Below, piece after piece: positions 1 to 11,748 of a stretch of 64,000 nucleotides of DNA. This DNA comes from Todiramphus chloris collaris. Lineage: Eukaryota > Chordata > Aves > Coraciiformes > Alcedinidae. The notes under the pieces were generated by a model. The model was not told the DNA's origin, made no database searches, and saw nothing but the letters and a program-made list of their open reading frames with translations. Numbering within the stretch: the stretch's first letter is position 1; each line of letters opens with the position of its first letter. The stretch is taken from assembly GCA_025345505.1 (NCBI GenBank), contig JANVCC010000076.1, positions 7,675,577-7,739,576 on the forward strand. Direction: 5' to 3'. A program made the position numbers and the translations under genes.

Positions 1-1354
1 CTCTTATTTCCTCTGTGGTCTAGATGATTTTTTTAATTTTTAATATTTTTTTTTTAGCTTTTTATCACCAGTCATTAAATATCACCTAAAAGTCATAGGG
101 AGTCTCCGAGCAAGCTGTGTTTCACATTTATCAGAGAACAATTTTCCCTGCTGTCTATCACTGCCTTGGAAAAGATTTCTTTCGTTCACCTGAATATAAA
201 ATTTCAAGTCAGAATTACCTGTCCTCTGGGCATATATACTGGTATATAGTCTATGTAGAATGTAGAATACAGAATGGTGCTGTTTTCTCAGTACTATTCA
301 AGGGCCAGTTTCAGAAGGAATATTTAACACCTTATAAACCAGATGTAATATTTTAATATCCAATTAGTATCTGATAAAATTCACTAGAGAAAAAACAAAG
401 GTAAATTTCATGAAAAAACATAAAAAGTTCTACACTCTTCAGTTCCAAGCTCAACAGCAAGCAAAATAGGGCTATTTATGAAATACGTATTTCAGACAGA
501 CATGACTCACAGGTTGTATTATGTTTCTCTAGGTTAAATATATACACCCCTCCTTTATCTGTAACCTCTGTTGTCAGGAATTCAGTCTGAATTATTTGTT
601 TTCTACTACAGCGTAAATGAAAAGTTGTGTTTCATAGTGTGCATGTTCTCAACATGCCGTTGTGTTCATAGCCCAGAATGTAAAAAACCCCCAAATTATC
701 TTAAACTCTTTAATATGCATATCATCATCTCTTTAAAGTATGCCTCCCACCCCAGAATCACAGGGAACGGCTCAGAAAAAAACCCCAGAATACATTATTA
801 AATCAAACCTGAGCTCTTTGTTAGATTAACAAGCAGCTGAACTAAACTGTGGAGATTGCACAGCCCCAGGAGCATAGGGCTTCACTTCAACAAGTGTTAA
901 TAACTAATAAATGGAAGCAGTGCCCAGGAACCCATAAACTTGACAGTGGGTGACACAAAATAGGAAGGACTTTGTTACCAAGTCTGCCATCTGGTTTTAT
1001 AGCGTCATATGTCCTTCATATAAAAAGCAGTTAAGAGATTGAAATCAGAATAAACTGTATGTTAGTGCTAAAGTAGGGACTCATAATTTATATCAGTGAT
1101 ATCAGTCACTCAGACATGAAGTACCTGATATCAGGTGAGTGTGGCCAGGTAGCAGTCAAACAACAGCTCTTGGTCAGTCTACAGCCTAAAAGCTACCACC
1201 TACACCTAAGTGTACCTATCACCTACAAAGCCTGCATCTCACAATAGGTACAAGAGTGGGATGCAAACTGTCTTGAAAAATGAGCTCATGTTTACCTTAT
1301 GCCAACTACATGGTAGGTTTAGTAGGCTAGTACTTAACTGCAAGCTAAATTTCA
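1..1354. other. Unique AT-rich non-coding sequence
   Basis: No exon, RNA gene or interspersed repeat is recognisable here. Open frames are short and have the biased composition expected of chance frames. The one notable structure is a perfect 14-base palindrome at 1123-1136, with another GATATC about 30 bases upstream. The last ~150 bases lead directly into a CR1 copy. Confidence 0.6.
1123..1136. repeat. Perfect 14-base palindrome
   Basis: The sequence ACCTGATATCAGGT equals its own reverse complement. A related GATATCAG lies upstream at about 1098-1105. A perfect 14-mer palindrome can be a dimeric protein-binding site, but one is also expected by chance now and then in a window this long. 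No function is assigned. Confidence 0.7.
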
Positions 1355-1950
1355 CCCTGGATTGTATCAGCACTAGTGTGGCCAGCAGGACCAGAGCAGG
1401 GATCATTCCCCTGGACTCAGTGCTGGTGAAACCACACCTCAAATCCTGGATTCACTTTTGGGCCCTTCACTCCCAGAAGGACGTTGAGGGGGCTGGAGCA
1501 TGTCCAGAGAAAGGCAAATAAGCTGGTGAAGGGTTTAGAGCACAAGTCTTCTGAGGAGCAGCTAAGGGAAATGGGGTTGTTCAGCCTGGAGAAAAGGAGG
1601 CTCAGGGGAGACCTCCTCACTGTCTACAACTTCCTGAAAGGAGGTTGGAGCCATCTGGGGGGTTCGGTCTCTTCTCCCAAGGAAGAGGTGATAGGACAAG
1701 AGAAAACAGCCTCAAGTTGTGCCACGGGAGGTTTAGGTTGGACATGAGGAACAATTTATTCGGCTGACACAAGGGTTGTCAAGGCCTGGCCCAGGCTGCC
1801 CAGGGCAGTGGTGGAGTCCCCATCCCTGAAGGGGCTTCAAAGCCATGGAGATGTGGTGCTAAGAGACATGGTTTGGTGGTAGCCTGGCAGTGCTGGGTTA
1901 ATGGTTGGACTTGAAGGTCTTTTCCAACCAAAACACTTGTATGATTTTAA
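1355..1950 (+). mobile_element. CR1 LINE, 5'-truncated copy
   Basis: About 600 bases match the 3' part of avian CR1 in plus orientation. The order is: the block on a repeat-and-tag 'GTGTGGCCAGCAGGA' phrase, the 'CTGGAGCATGTCCAGAGAA' block, 'TTCAGCCTGGAGAAAAGGAG', 'GGAGGTTTAGGTTGGACATG', then 'GTGCTGGGTTAATGGTTGG'. It ends in the CR1 3' terminus near TGTATGATTTTA. CR1 is a non-LTR retrotransposon that normally leaves 5'-truncated copies. This one has lost almost all of ORF2 and the terminal octamer repeat is decayed, so it is inactive. Open frames read through it are not host genes. Confidence 0.93.
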
Positions 1951-2572
1951 GTGTTAATGCGGAGACAGGCAAGTTCAATTTGCTGTAAATTGTTTGACGG
2001 GTGACTCTGCTGCTAGATTAGAAAATTAGTTTGATTACTTATGCAGCAACATAAACTAAAATGCCACACACACGCACACCCAAAACTTACACAAAAGCAA
2101 CAGTAGAAACACCTAGAAGAGAAGGAAGGAGGAGAGCCCGCCAGCTGCACGTCACTCTTAACTCAAGTGCGTAACTGCAATAGTTTATTGCTTTACGCTG
2201 ACATAAAACCTGTCAAGTAGCAACTGACATATTGCCATCATGCAATTCCTGTGCATCTTTCAGACTCTGGAACAGGTCCATCTGAGAGATAGCCAAGCAA
2301 AGCAAACTGTTTTACCTGCCATATCGGTTCCTTAACCTTGTTGAACAAGTGGACACAGCTTCCCTTACTCACCAGTGGTGGACTCGTAAGGTAACATCTG
2401 TTTTCCACTCACCAGGTCTCCTTCCCTTCTCCTTTCCCATCTGAACACACAACAAACTCCAAGGTGGGACTTGAAAGCTCCAGCATTGAACCACCCTGGC
2501 GATTCCTATGGGGAGCCCCTGTGTTGTTTTTGCCACGTTTATAGCTACAGAAGCTAAATGCACTGTAATAAT

Positions 2573-2631
2573 TTTAAAACAACAAGCAACAAATAAAACC
2601 AAAAATCAAATAACCCACAAAACCACCCCCC
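2573..2631 (+). repeat. A/C-rich low-complexity tract
   Basis: About 60 bases are built almost wholly of A and C on the given strand, ending in a run of Cs. This is one of many tracts of this type in the window and they nearly all share this strand orientation. It is too irregular to be a microsatellite and has no coding signal. Confidence 0.7.
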
Positions 2632-3306
2632 TTCTTTTATGGCTTTTATTCAGAAACATTCATAAAACATTCCAGGATTACATTTGTCTTTTGAAAGGGA
2701 TGTTTTTAGTGTTATAGACACCGTGGTCCATTATAGTTCCCATGAACCCCTTATAATTAGGCTCAGTTACATTTCCACTATAGAAGATCAATCATTGCTT
2801 TTGGTAGTGAAGCCTGTTATTCAGGATAACGGAAGACCACTTTAACTGAAAAACAGCAGTCACTGTGTATAAAATATTTCCACCTTTTTTTTTTTTAATT
2901 TGTTATAAACATTGTTTCAGAATTCATCCTTGTCAGTACATAAAATAAGGATGATTCTGTCCAAAATAACAAGCCACTTCAGAGACTGAAAACAGAGCCA
3001 GACACCAGTACTGTGCATGAAAGCACAGAGTAAGCTGAGGCCTTCTGAACACTTTTTATCATCAAGTTAATCTTCAGGAAAAAAAAAAAAAAATCCAGCC
3101 TTTTCTTTTTTGTATTTTTAACCAGAGCCACAATCACAAACAAGTACAACATATCTCTTTATACCTGACAAACTTACATTTTAATAATTGAGGTAATAAT
3201 TGAGCAAAACAACCCTTTTAAAATAGGAACTATTTGCTTTGAACTTTGCATTCTTATTTGCCAGTGATTCAATGCAGCTGATCCTCCAAGTTCTTCAACA
3301 CAGCAT

Positions 3307-3334
3307 CTAAGTACAGTACCATAAGTACAGTACT
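3307..3334. repeat. 14-base tandem duplication
   Basis: Two adjacent copies share the core AAGTACAGTAC, at 3309-3319 and 3323-3333, with a period of 14 bases. It looks like a replication-slippage duplication. A second duplication with the same unit length but a different sequence lies 130 bases away. Confidence 0.75.
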
Positions 3335-3466
3335 TGATACCACTGGAACCAGTCAACTGCAAATTCACTCACAGTAATATTGTTGACAGCAACGTTACCT
3401 GCAATGTTTAATTCTTGTGCTAGAAGCAGGAAGTTCCTTGCTAATGGAAATTTAGCAAGTTTCTTG

Positions 3467-3494
3467 ATAAATACCTTCCTATAAATACCTTCCA
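3467..3494. repeat. 14-base tandem duplication
   Basis: ATAAATACCTTCCT at 3467-3480 is followed directly by ATAAATACCTTCCA at 3481-3494, so 13 of 14 bases match. It is a recent slippage or templated-insertion event in unique sequence. Confidence 0.85.
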
Positions 3495-4357
3495 GTAATG
3501 CCAAGATGTATTTACACGTACTAAAAGATGGCAAAGCAGTCAACGGGTTTTGACCTGTTTATTTTTTTCAAGTTTTTAATACTTAAACCTGCAGCTTAAG
3601 CTGAGCCATTTCTAACTTATTCTGAAATATCCAAACATCAGCATTATGCTCAAAGCATTCCTTTTCTGCTTAAATTGCTGTATTTAAAAGAGCAAGTCTC
3701 TGTTGTAAGAAAAGAGTTGTAGATTAGAAGCCCTTTAACACTTTGCTGTGATTCTCTGCAGCACATGCTGTTGCCTAAGCAGAAACAGCAATGTAGAGAA
3801 GGACTGGGAAATGAGTACATTACACCATTCCACTGAGGGGAAGAGAAGGTAATCTCATCACACTGGGTCATCTGCCTCATTAGCACTCCTGTTTTGCTGG
3901 GTTTATTCCATCTGGAGCACAGCAATTCCTGTTCCTTTCCTATTCTGCAGCATATTACCAACTACTACATCATGCTGTTTGACATAGGCAGGTGGCTCTG
4001 GTTGGCACCAGCAGACACAAGCTTTCCTCTGAGGGAAACACCGATTTGGATGAACAGTAAATAAATTACATTCTTGGTTCTTAATTTAGCAACAACGTGG
4101 GGCTCCATCAGCATTCAGGTAGACCTACCTTGCTAAATGTAAGCAGAAAGGATTTTGGAAAAGGCATACCCACAAGCTTGAGCAACCTTACATACAGGAA
4201 AGCAAAGCAATCAATACAGCTGATGCTTCCAGCCTCAGCGAGATCCTCCTCTGATGCACACTGCAGTAAATTCAGCTAAGTCAAAGCAAGTTGCTCAATG
4301 CAGCCATGGAAGCTTACTCCAGCTGTTAACATGACCATTTAGAAGGTCCCTTAAAGT

Positions 4358-4572
4358 CTGAATCACAGACTGGTTTGGGTGGGAAGGGACCTTTCAAGGT
4401 CATCCAGTCCAACCCCCCTGCAGGGAGCAGGGGCAGCTGCAACCAGAGCAGGTTGCTCAGAGCCCCAGACAACCTCACCTGGAACAGTTCCAGGGATGGG
4501 GCACCAACCACCTCTCTGGGCAACCTGGGCCAGGCTCTCACCATCCTCAGTGTTAAAAAATCGTTCCACATG
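4358..4572 (-). mobile_element. CR1 LINE 3' end, minus orientation
   Basis: Read on the minus strand this is the last ~215 bases of CR1. On the plus strand it begins AATCACAGACTGGTTTGGG, then the 'CCTTTCAAGGTCATCCAGTC' block, a five-C run and the 'AACCTGGGCCAGGCTCTCAC' block. It is 5'-truncated at about 4572, where similarity fades into unique sequence. It is close in sequence to the copies at 16615 and 18517, so all three belong to the same young subfamily. It has no coding capacity, and the longer frames that cross it are artefacts. Confidence 0.95.
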
Positions 4573-6000
4573 GAAATGGAGAGAATCTTTTGTCTTCACA
4601 GCTGGAACATAAGCACTTTGTTAGTTTTTAGTTTTTCCTTTCTTCCACAGATAAATGTCATGGTCATAAAAATGGGGATCCAAACAGGGATTCAGCTGAG
4701 AATGGGGTATAACATAGGCAAAGAACATATAATCTTCACCTCTTCACAATTCTTTGAACACACGCAAGCTGGAAAAAATATCAAACCCTGCTATTCCAAC
4801 CCTGGCTAGACATGGTATTGTATTGCTTTGTATAGTCCCAGCCTAAAGTTTCTGTCCCTATAGATTCCCCTTCCTCATACTCCCACTGTCCTAACTTTTG
4901 GTCCTCCTGAACAGCAGACCCAGCCCGTTCTGTCCATCCCAACTCTAGCACACAAACAAATTTAATAAAATGCAAAGCACCACATATACCCCCTTCCTAG
5001 TTAATTGTTTGTGCTCCATTCTTAGCAGCAAGTAGTGATAACCTGGGACCAGTGTCAACAGCTATATTTGGTCCTGTGCTATTTATGAAAGGAAGAGATA
5101 GCAGCCACGAAAGCATTTTTCTGTCCTCACTGGAGGAACACAAGTGATGAGAAGTCAACAAGCAAGCCATTAAGGTTCATAATATGCTTTAAACTGTCCT
5201 GCATCAAGTATTACTGTTATGATCTAGTCTTCCCATTAATTCAAAGGCTAAGAGAATGTTTAACAAAGAAATAAATATATATTTTTTTAAAAAATATGTT
5301 CTTAGCCATCACAGTCTCCACTAATGAATTTGTTGACAAAAGCTTCTACTGGTTTCACTGCTGCTAGCTCTGTAGTCAAGTGAGCCAGCTGGACTCTGTT
5401 CTGACTCATGCAGCTTTGTGTCTAATTAAGTTTCATTTATAGAATCAAACTCCTCCAGTGGTTATAACCTTGCAGAAGACTCAGGGTCTTTGACTTGTAA
5501 AAAAATTTTGCTGGTGTGCGCAACAAAGAAAAATACCTACTTTTACTGTCACTCTTCAAAGCAAATATGCCCTGCTAGGTCATTCAACACAGTCATTCTG
5601 CAAGACAGAATTATTCCCTGCTATTGCTCTATAGCTTCCATTCTCTTAACCACGTATTTCTTTTGGCACCATAGTTGGCCCTTGCTTCACATATTCAGCA
5701 GCTGTTACACTGATAATTGAAGAGTTATTAGAAGCCATTAATGGAAGGCGTAAAGGTGCACTCGTTATCTGAAACACTGTGGAAAGGTCCTAGTTCTCAA
5801 TTCACCAGAAATAAAAAGGCAACAATTCATATGTATTTGCACCATAATTGGGTTTGGCAAATCAGTTTTCATTTACGCTTTTGGAGCCAGTACTAGAAAA
5901 ATTCTAGTTTAATTTAAATTCTAACTGGAAGCTTGTATTGTCCATCTGTGACCACAGCCAAGCTATAAATACATTCCTGGTGAAAAAAAAAAAAAAAAAT
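4573..6000. other. Unique non-coding sequence
   Basis: No gene or interspersed repeat is recognised. An AT-rich patch sits at 5272-5297, and a 17-base A run at 5983-5999 ends the segment. Reading frames are short and have no exon-like borders. Confidence 0.6.
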
Positions 6001-6065
6001 CAGTTTCTTTTTTGGTGGTTTGGTTTTTGTTTGGGGCAGGTTGGGTTTTTTGTTTGTTTTTGAGT
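5983..6065. repeat. Poly-A followed by T/G-rich tract
   Basis: A run of 17 As (5983-5999) switches abruptly to about 60 bases made almost entirely of T and G. The T/G part is one of only two such tracts in the window, where A/C tracts predominate. A decayed CR1 3' end begins about 30 bases downstream. Confidence 0.75.
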
Positions 6066-6094
6066 GATAATATCAACACTACCCATAATATCAT

Positions 6095-6240
6095 GGCATA
6101 TGTCTGGAGAGATTGCAAACCTGCCTAGACAATGCAATCCTGGGTCCCCTGCTCTGGGTGACCCTGCTGAAGCAGAGGGGTTGGACAAGATCATTCCAGA
6201 GGTTCCTTGCAACCCCCACCATGCTGGGATTCTGTGACAT
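6095..6240 (+). mobile_element. CR1 LINE 3' end, diverged short copy
   Basis: This is about 145 bases of CR1 3' end in plus orientation, of an older subfamily. Landmarks are GGTGACCCTGCTGAAGCAG, GGGGTTGGACAAGATCATTC and AACCCCCACCATGCTGGGA, ending ATTCTGTGACA. It resembles the 3' end of the copy at 47600-48232 rather than the young minus-strand copies. It is strongly 5'-truncated and non-coding. Confidence 0.9.
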
Positions 6241-7119
6241 TTGCTAACTTTTTAATTCTTATTCCTAAATTTCTTACCCAGGAAACAGAAAAAATAATTG
6301 GTGGCTATATGTGCACATTATTTTACATAAAAATAAGTTAAAACATATCATACCATAGAATAAGAAAGAAAAAGGGGAAGTAATAAGAAATGGTAAATAG
6401 TCAAATATATCTTATATTTTAAATAAATTTTATCAAGATATCCACAATCCCTGGTGCACTGCTCTTTTCAATAATGCATGGGAAAAGCAAATGATGAAAA
6501 ACTCCAGAGTTCTCAAGTTTCTAGAATTATCAATATTTAAAAAAATATATATAAAAGGCTCACCACAGCATTTAACTCCAAGCCAGTTCTAAAATCCATT
6601 TGTCCTCAAGGAGGTTGTTAACTCAAGTAAACTATTAAAGAATTTGATTTTTAATATGTTGCAGGTGGTTAAAAAAAAACTCACAGAAAAAGAAAAAAAA
6701 ACACCCACAAAACTGGTAAGAGTAATTCCTACATTCTGATCTTTGCTGATGAATTTTTACACAAGTAAAATATTTCACTTCTTTGAGTTTCATAATCTTC
6801 AAAATTAAGATTCGTACACTGAAGTAGAATTGTTGTGAAGATAAATTAATCTACAAAGAACTTCGCAGATCTTACGTTCACGTACCTCTTGGCACATCTT
6901 GCTCGATTAATCCTATCCTTTGCTAAATATAAATAAATGTCAAATAAAATAAACTATGGATATTTGAAATAATTTTGATGAGGGATATGTTGCTTTATTA
7001 TTGTCTTTTAATTCCCTCCAGAATATTAGCTGAAGATCAAATATAATTTGTGGTAATATAAGGACTTAATATCTCAAAAATCATATACTTAACATATTAA
7101 CAGCATAATCCTTTTACAT

Positions 7120-7260
7120 CCCAGGCTATACATAGACATTAAAGTCATCTGCTAATTAACCACAGATTAATGACAACACAGAAATCTGACTGAGCTGAAA
7201 GACCAGCCAATATATTCACACATTCCTTATCACCTTTTTGCAGTGAGTTCCCAGTGACAC
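7120..7260. promoter_or_regulatory. Candidate regulatory block (homeodomain/RUNX motifs)
   Basis: Within 20 bases (7153-7173) lie a TAATTAA homeodomain core, an overlapping AACCACAG that fits the RUNX consensus, and ATTAATGA, a second homeodomain-type site. The surrounding ~140 bases are non-repetitive. Such dense motif clusters are common in distal vertebrate enhancers but also arise by chance in AT-rich DNA. Conservation was not testable, so confidence is low. Confidence 0.25.
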
Positions 7261-7465
7261 AGACTCTCACTAAGATACCTAAAATTTTAATGTAAAAGCT
7301 ACATCTTATGACTGACATATGTACAAGTGAAAAATATCACGTACAAATATATTTATAAATTCTTTTTGAAAGGTTTTAGATGACTCATGATATATCTTTG
7401 TGCAAGGCATACAAACGGAATCAGGAATCAGCAATTAATCTTCCTAGTTTTATGGGCTTTGGTTT

Positions 7466-7482
7466 TTATTATTATTATTATT
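7466..7482. repeat. (ATT)n microsatellite
   Basis: A short pure trinucleotide run of about five to six ATT units in AT-rich unique sequence. It has no coding context. Confidence 0.9.
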
Positions 7483-8727
7483 GCCATTATGTATAATTTG
7501 CTCTGAAGGTAACATGTCCCGCTTTGGTCTTCATAAATTCCTACTGTTTGATGCAGCCTAATTAGAGTACCCACTTTAATACTTCAAATAAGAAGCTACA
7601 TCCTATGGTTTAGTTGATAAGAAATATCTAGGAGCACTAGAAATGTTCTTACAATTGGAACTGAACTATTTGCTTGAGGGCCAATTTACCTTGATTCCCC
7701 CACAAGGCTCTGCAGAACCCACTCCTTTCTGTTTTGCTGATTTTCTGGTTTAGCTTTGTTCCAGGGTTTTTATCTGCCACGAGGCAGGATATTAGAAAAA
7801 TATAATTTTTGTATGTTTATTTAAACTATGAATACTAGTAGCAATTGTATTTTTTTTTTAATTGAGTACAATGTTGAAAAATCACTTATTTTAAACAAAG
7901 CATACACTGTGACTGCAAATATTAGAAAGCCTCCCACAGTACATGAGGGTGAGAGGCATATACTGGGAGATGTTAGTAATACAGTAGCTACAGAAATTAA
8001 GGAAGATGATCTAACTAGATGACAGTGACTAGAAAGATGTGTATTTCATGACATCACTGCTTGTAAGATAATGTAGCCACCTACTAATACAGTTTACACT
8101 TTGAGAAACTCTTCCAAGGCAGGATCACTGCAATCAAGAATAGCCCAGAATTACTGGGGGCACGCTGGGCTCTCGGAAGAGCACTGTGTACAGCCCAGCC
8201 CATGGCCAGAGCCACACAGGCTCCTTCTGACAGCCAGGAACTCAACACGGTGGAGTCTCCAATAGCTGGAGCTTAGGAATTTGGTTTAGATCAGAAGGTA
8301 GAGGATCAGGATGATTCTGCATTTGGGAAAGGACCTGGGCACAGTCAATGGCAGAGCACATGTTCTGCGTGTACCATGTTTTGAAGCACACATGTGCTGA
8401 GACAGTGGGGATCGTTACTCAAAGGTAATGCCAGAACAGGGCCCGTCAATAGCACCAGCCATGACATCCTCAGGGTGCTGTCAGATTCCTCACCAGCTCT
8501 TGACATTGCAAGAGCCAGAAAACACAGGCGCTCAGTTTTAATCCACTACAACTGAGTTACCTAACCAGGAGACCAAAGCAGCTGACAATGTGAGACTGAA
8601 GCAGTTCCTCCAGTGCTGTTACAGGCCCTTACACAGAATTACCAACAGCAGGTACATTTCAAGAAGGGAAGAGTTGCTGAAGTTGCAGTCCTGTGGCATT
8701 GAGGGTCAAGTTTTACCCAAACATGCA

Positions 8728-8840
8728 TTTCAGGTCAGGCTGGCCGGATCTCTAAGCAACCTCATCTCATTAAAGATGTCCCTGCTCATGACAGGGCCTT
8801 TAGAGGTCCCTTCCAGCCAACAGTATTCTATGATTCTAGG
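8728..8840 (+). mobile_element. CR1 LINE 3' end, short copy
   Basis: About 110 bases match a CR1 3' end in plus orientation: CAGGTCAGGCTGGCCGGATC, then GAGGTCCCTTCCAGCCAAC and the terminus TATTCTATGATTCTAGG. The final ATTCTATG octamer repeat is the hallmark CR1 terminus. The copy is severely 5'-truncated and appears old. Confidence 0.92.
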
Positions 8841-11235
8841 CTGCATCAGCCACTGATGTTGGGGAATCTCCCTTTCAGGAACCGCAGGATGGCATTGTTC
8901 ATATTTCACATCATTTTGAATGGTAACAGGTCAATTACCCGTATGAAAGCCATAGAGACCACTCACATAAGCTACTGGTGAGAGAAGCAATGTTCAGATG
9001 AGTTACTTGACTAAGTCACCAGACATTAAAATCCATCTGAATAAACCTTTCAGAAGACCAGAGCACTTCCCTAAAGAAGGCCCCTTGAGAATTTCTGACA
9101 GTCAGGTCCTAAATACAAGTCAACACACCAAACAAGGAATCTCACAATACTCTGCAAGATCTGTTTACACCACCAAGTGAGACAGAAGAATAAATGAGCA
9201 GCTTTGGCACCTGTTTCACGGAGAACCACAAGCACTTCAGAAGATGGGTTGTGCCAGCACCAGCAGAGAACCATTGGTGCTACTGAAGCAGAGAGACATG
9301 TTGCACTCAAAGTGAAATCATACTCAGCAAGGCGCAATTAATATTCACATATCTTAAGCACAGGCAAGCAAACAGCACATAAGCAAACTAAAACAGTACA
9401 ACCAGCAAGAGCAGATAAGTACCATGTGACATTGCTACACCACTAATCGCATAACCAGCAGCAAGCATTTCTACAGCCCAGCTAAATGTAAATAACATGA
9501 ATTGCAAAGGGCAACTAGGGAATTGTGATGGAGTCGCACAAAGGGGATAGAGCTAGACATACAAGCAGTGAAATCCACAAGGTGAACAAAAAATGTCAGG
9601 CAGATAGGAAAGATGTTCAGGAAAGGTGCTTGGTGAAACTAGCCAACGAGACTGTATTCTTTATTTTGGGAAGAGAGAGGTAAGATGACAGTAGTGAACA
9701 AAAAGGGATGGTAAGAAAGATAACATGACATTAGTTTCCATTCCAGCCTCCCTCCTTCCAAAAAGCACCTAAGTAAGACCACTCCCACCTTCATGTAAAA
9801 CCACCAAGGACTCACAACAATGAGTGCCAACTACATGACATTACCTCTAGTAGACTGACTATTTGCAAATGAATTGGAATAGATTGTCATGGGCTGAATA
9901 TGTAATGATAAAGAGGTAGCCATTGGCAATGCGTATCGTTAATGCACAGCAATTAAGTACAGGAAGTGGTCTTGCCAAGGTTGAAATAAATCTGCTGGTT
10001 CTCCAAACCACTCCCACTGCAGCCCTGCAATTCCCTGTGACATGTGAGTGTTCTCCACACTAGAACTGTTTGAAAGTAGAAATATTAATTCCTGATAAAG
10101 TTTGAACTTCTTGATGAAGTAGCACAAACAGCAACACGCACCAAACTGAATGAAATAGAATTGAGTGAGCAAAACCAGCTAAGAAATAACCTACTCTGGG
10201 TGGAAAAAAACCATTCATCTTTATTTGTGCTCCAAAACGCTCCAGCAGAAGGGTAAAATACACTCTATTGCCTGACAGATGTTAAAGTCCACGATCAGGC
10301 TGTGACAGATCCAGATTGAAAGTGCTGTTTTATCTCAATCAAGGCACAGATTGCTTGGATTCTCTGAAATCCCAAGCCAATAAACTACTCAACAGACTAT
10401 GAAAACGCAGACTTTGTATTTCTCTCAAAGCTGCTGACAAAGATGAAAGTAAAAAAAAAACCAAAAACAACCCCAAAAAACCCAAACTTCATTAAAACTT
10501 TTTACTTAACCAAAAATGTTTATAGATAAAGGTTCATACAAATCCTGAATGAAAGCAGAAAGCTTTAGATAATGATCACTAAAGAAAGCAGTGACTGATT
10601 GGTAAAGGTTTTGCAGGGCTGTTGGGTAGAGAGAAAAAGCTTCAGACTTGTTACAGGGTAAGTTTTCCTAAACTGAAGCTATCCTCATCCCAAGCCTGTG
10701 TAGTATAACTCCCATGCTTGATTCCATAAATACATACTGAAAGAGCTAATTAGGCGGCCAGTTCATCAACTGTTTTTTCTAATTTATAAATAATGAGAGA
10801 TTGTTAAACTCAAACAACAACTCCAAGAAACTAAGTAACTGCAGCATTACAAATGCTTTCTTACCCTTAGCACACCCAATAATAAGTTCTCAAATTGTCC
10901 AAAGGGGAACGAGTTTTGCAAAGGAATAAAATGAGAATTACTACTGAAAGTGCAACAAGTTTTCTTGTAAAGGATGAAACTGCACTGGAATGTGCAAAAC
11001 CCCCTTTTTTACTTTGTGCTATGAACAGAACTTTATAACCTGGCCTAATCCTTCTGATCAGCAGAGCTGGACAGAGCAGCCCCAGCATTCCACCAACCCA
11101 CCTCTCGCTCCAGTGAAGGAGCTGACCTGAATCCCAGCACAAGGATAACTAAGGCACCAAAACTGCATCCAAGCACAAGGACAACTTTAACTCTAAACTT
11201 TCAAATGCACCTTAGGCTGGAAGACCAAAAGAGGA
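8841..11235. other. Unique sequence, A-rich on plus strand
   Basis: No gene is recognised. Around 9361-9420 the plus strand is very rich in A and poor in T. An A/C low-complexity tract lies at 10451-10487. No repeat boundary or exon-like frame was found. Confidence 0.6.
10451..10487 (+). repeat. A/C-rich low-complexity tract
   Basis: Ten As are followed by alternating A and C runs on the plus strand. It has the same style as the tracts at 11749, 22441, 36778 and 55430. Confidence 0.75.
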
Positions 11236-11283
11236 TTTTTTTGTTGTTGGGTTTTTTTTTGTTTGTTTTGTTTTGGTTTTTTG
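11236..11283. repeat. T/G-rich low-complexity tract
   Basis: About 48 bases contain only T and G on the plus strand. It is the second of the two tracts with this polarity and directly precedes the candidate regulatory block at 11290. Confidence 0.8.
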
Positions 11284-11289
11284 TCCTAT

Positions 11290-11650
11290 TAATTTTAGAA
11301 GGACAAGGCACTTGTGGCTCCAAGGCAAACCCATCGCTAACAATGAACATATGAAGCCACTGGAGCTGCCAACATCCGGACCCCTTATCAGTTATAGTTT
11401 GGAGGGAGAGCGCCAGGCAGACGTGGATGAAGGAAGGAACCTTGTACGCTTCAATGAATATTCATTACATCCTCTAATTTATTATCATGTTTACAGCCAA
11501 AACTGCAGAGCAAATTACATTCTACATAAGGTCCCGAGGGGGTTTTCATTTCCACAGCTTGGACTAGTACCAAAATAAAGCACATTAGAAAGAAATTGCT
11601 ACGAGAGTCATTAATATTTAATGGACTACTAACAGCAGTGCTCCTCATGA
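11290..11650. promoter_or_regulatory. Candidate distal enhancer with POU palindrome and FOX site
   Basis: This unique ~360-base block sits between two low-complexity tracts. It contains AATGAATATTCATT (11453-11466), a perfect 14-base palindrome. Its core ATGAATATTC is the known POU class III (BRN2-type) motif, and the palindrome fits a POU dimer site. TGTTTAC (11488-11494), a consensus forkhead site, follows 22 bases later, and TAATTTATTA lies between them. The block keeps some CpG in an otherwise CpG-poor region. A frame of ~100 codons crosses it but has no recognisable domain. This is inference from motifs; conservation is untested. Confidence 0.35.
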
Positions 11651-11748
11651 CAAAGAGGCAGGGCAGGGGAAGGATGGGAAGATTCAGAACTTTGTGCCAC
11701 AAAATCCTTTTCATTAAGCAAACAGAAACCAAACAGGTGGCTTTCTAA

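Larger units (their letters stand above)
1951..4357. other. Unique sequence with small tandem duplications
   Basis: No gene is recognisable. A CA-rich microsatellite lies at about 2067-2080 and an A/C-rich low-complexity tract at 2573-2631. T-rich (2885-2896) and A-rich (3079-3092) runs follow. Two separate 14-base tandem duplications occur at 3307-3334 and 3467-3494. The longest frames here are about 100 codons, with no recognisable domain. Confidence 0.6.
6241..8727. other. Unique AT-rich sequence, possible regulatory block
   Basis: A long AT-rich stretch without recognisable exons. It contains an A/C-rich tract at about 6669-6712 and an (ATT)n microsatellite at 7466-7482. A motif cluster at 7120-7260 is listed separately. 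A 64-codon open frame at 7828-8022 has fairly balanced composition, but it starts in a T-rich run and matches no family I know. It is not called as a gene. Confidence 0.55.

Noticed and set aside
4375-4809. Plus-strand open frame of 144 codons
   Set aside because: Its first half is antisense CR1 3' end and the rest is unique sequence with no known domain.
7828-8022. 64-codon frame with fairly balanced composition
   Set aside because: It starts in a T run, matches no family I know, and has no clear splice sites. Not enough for a gene call.
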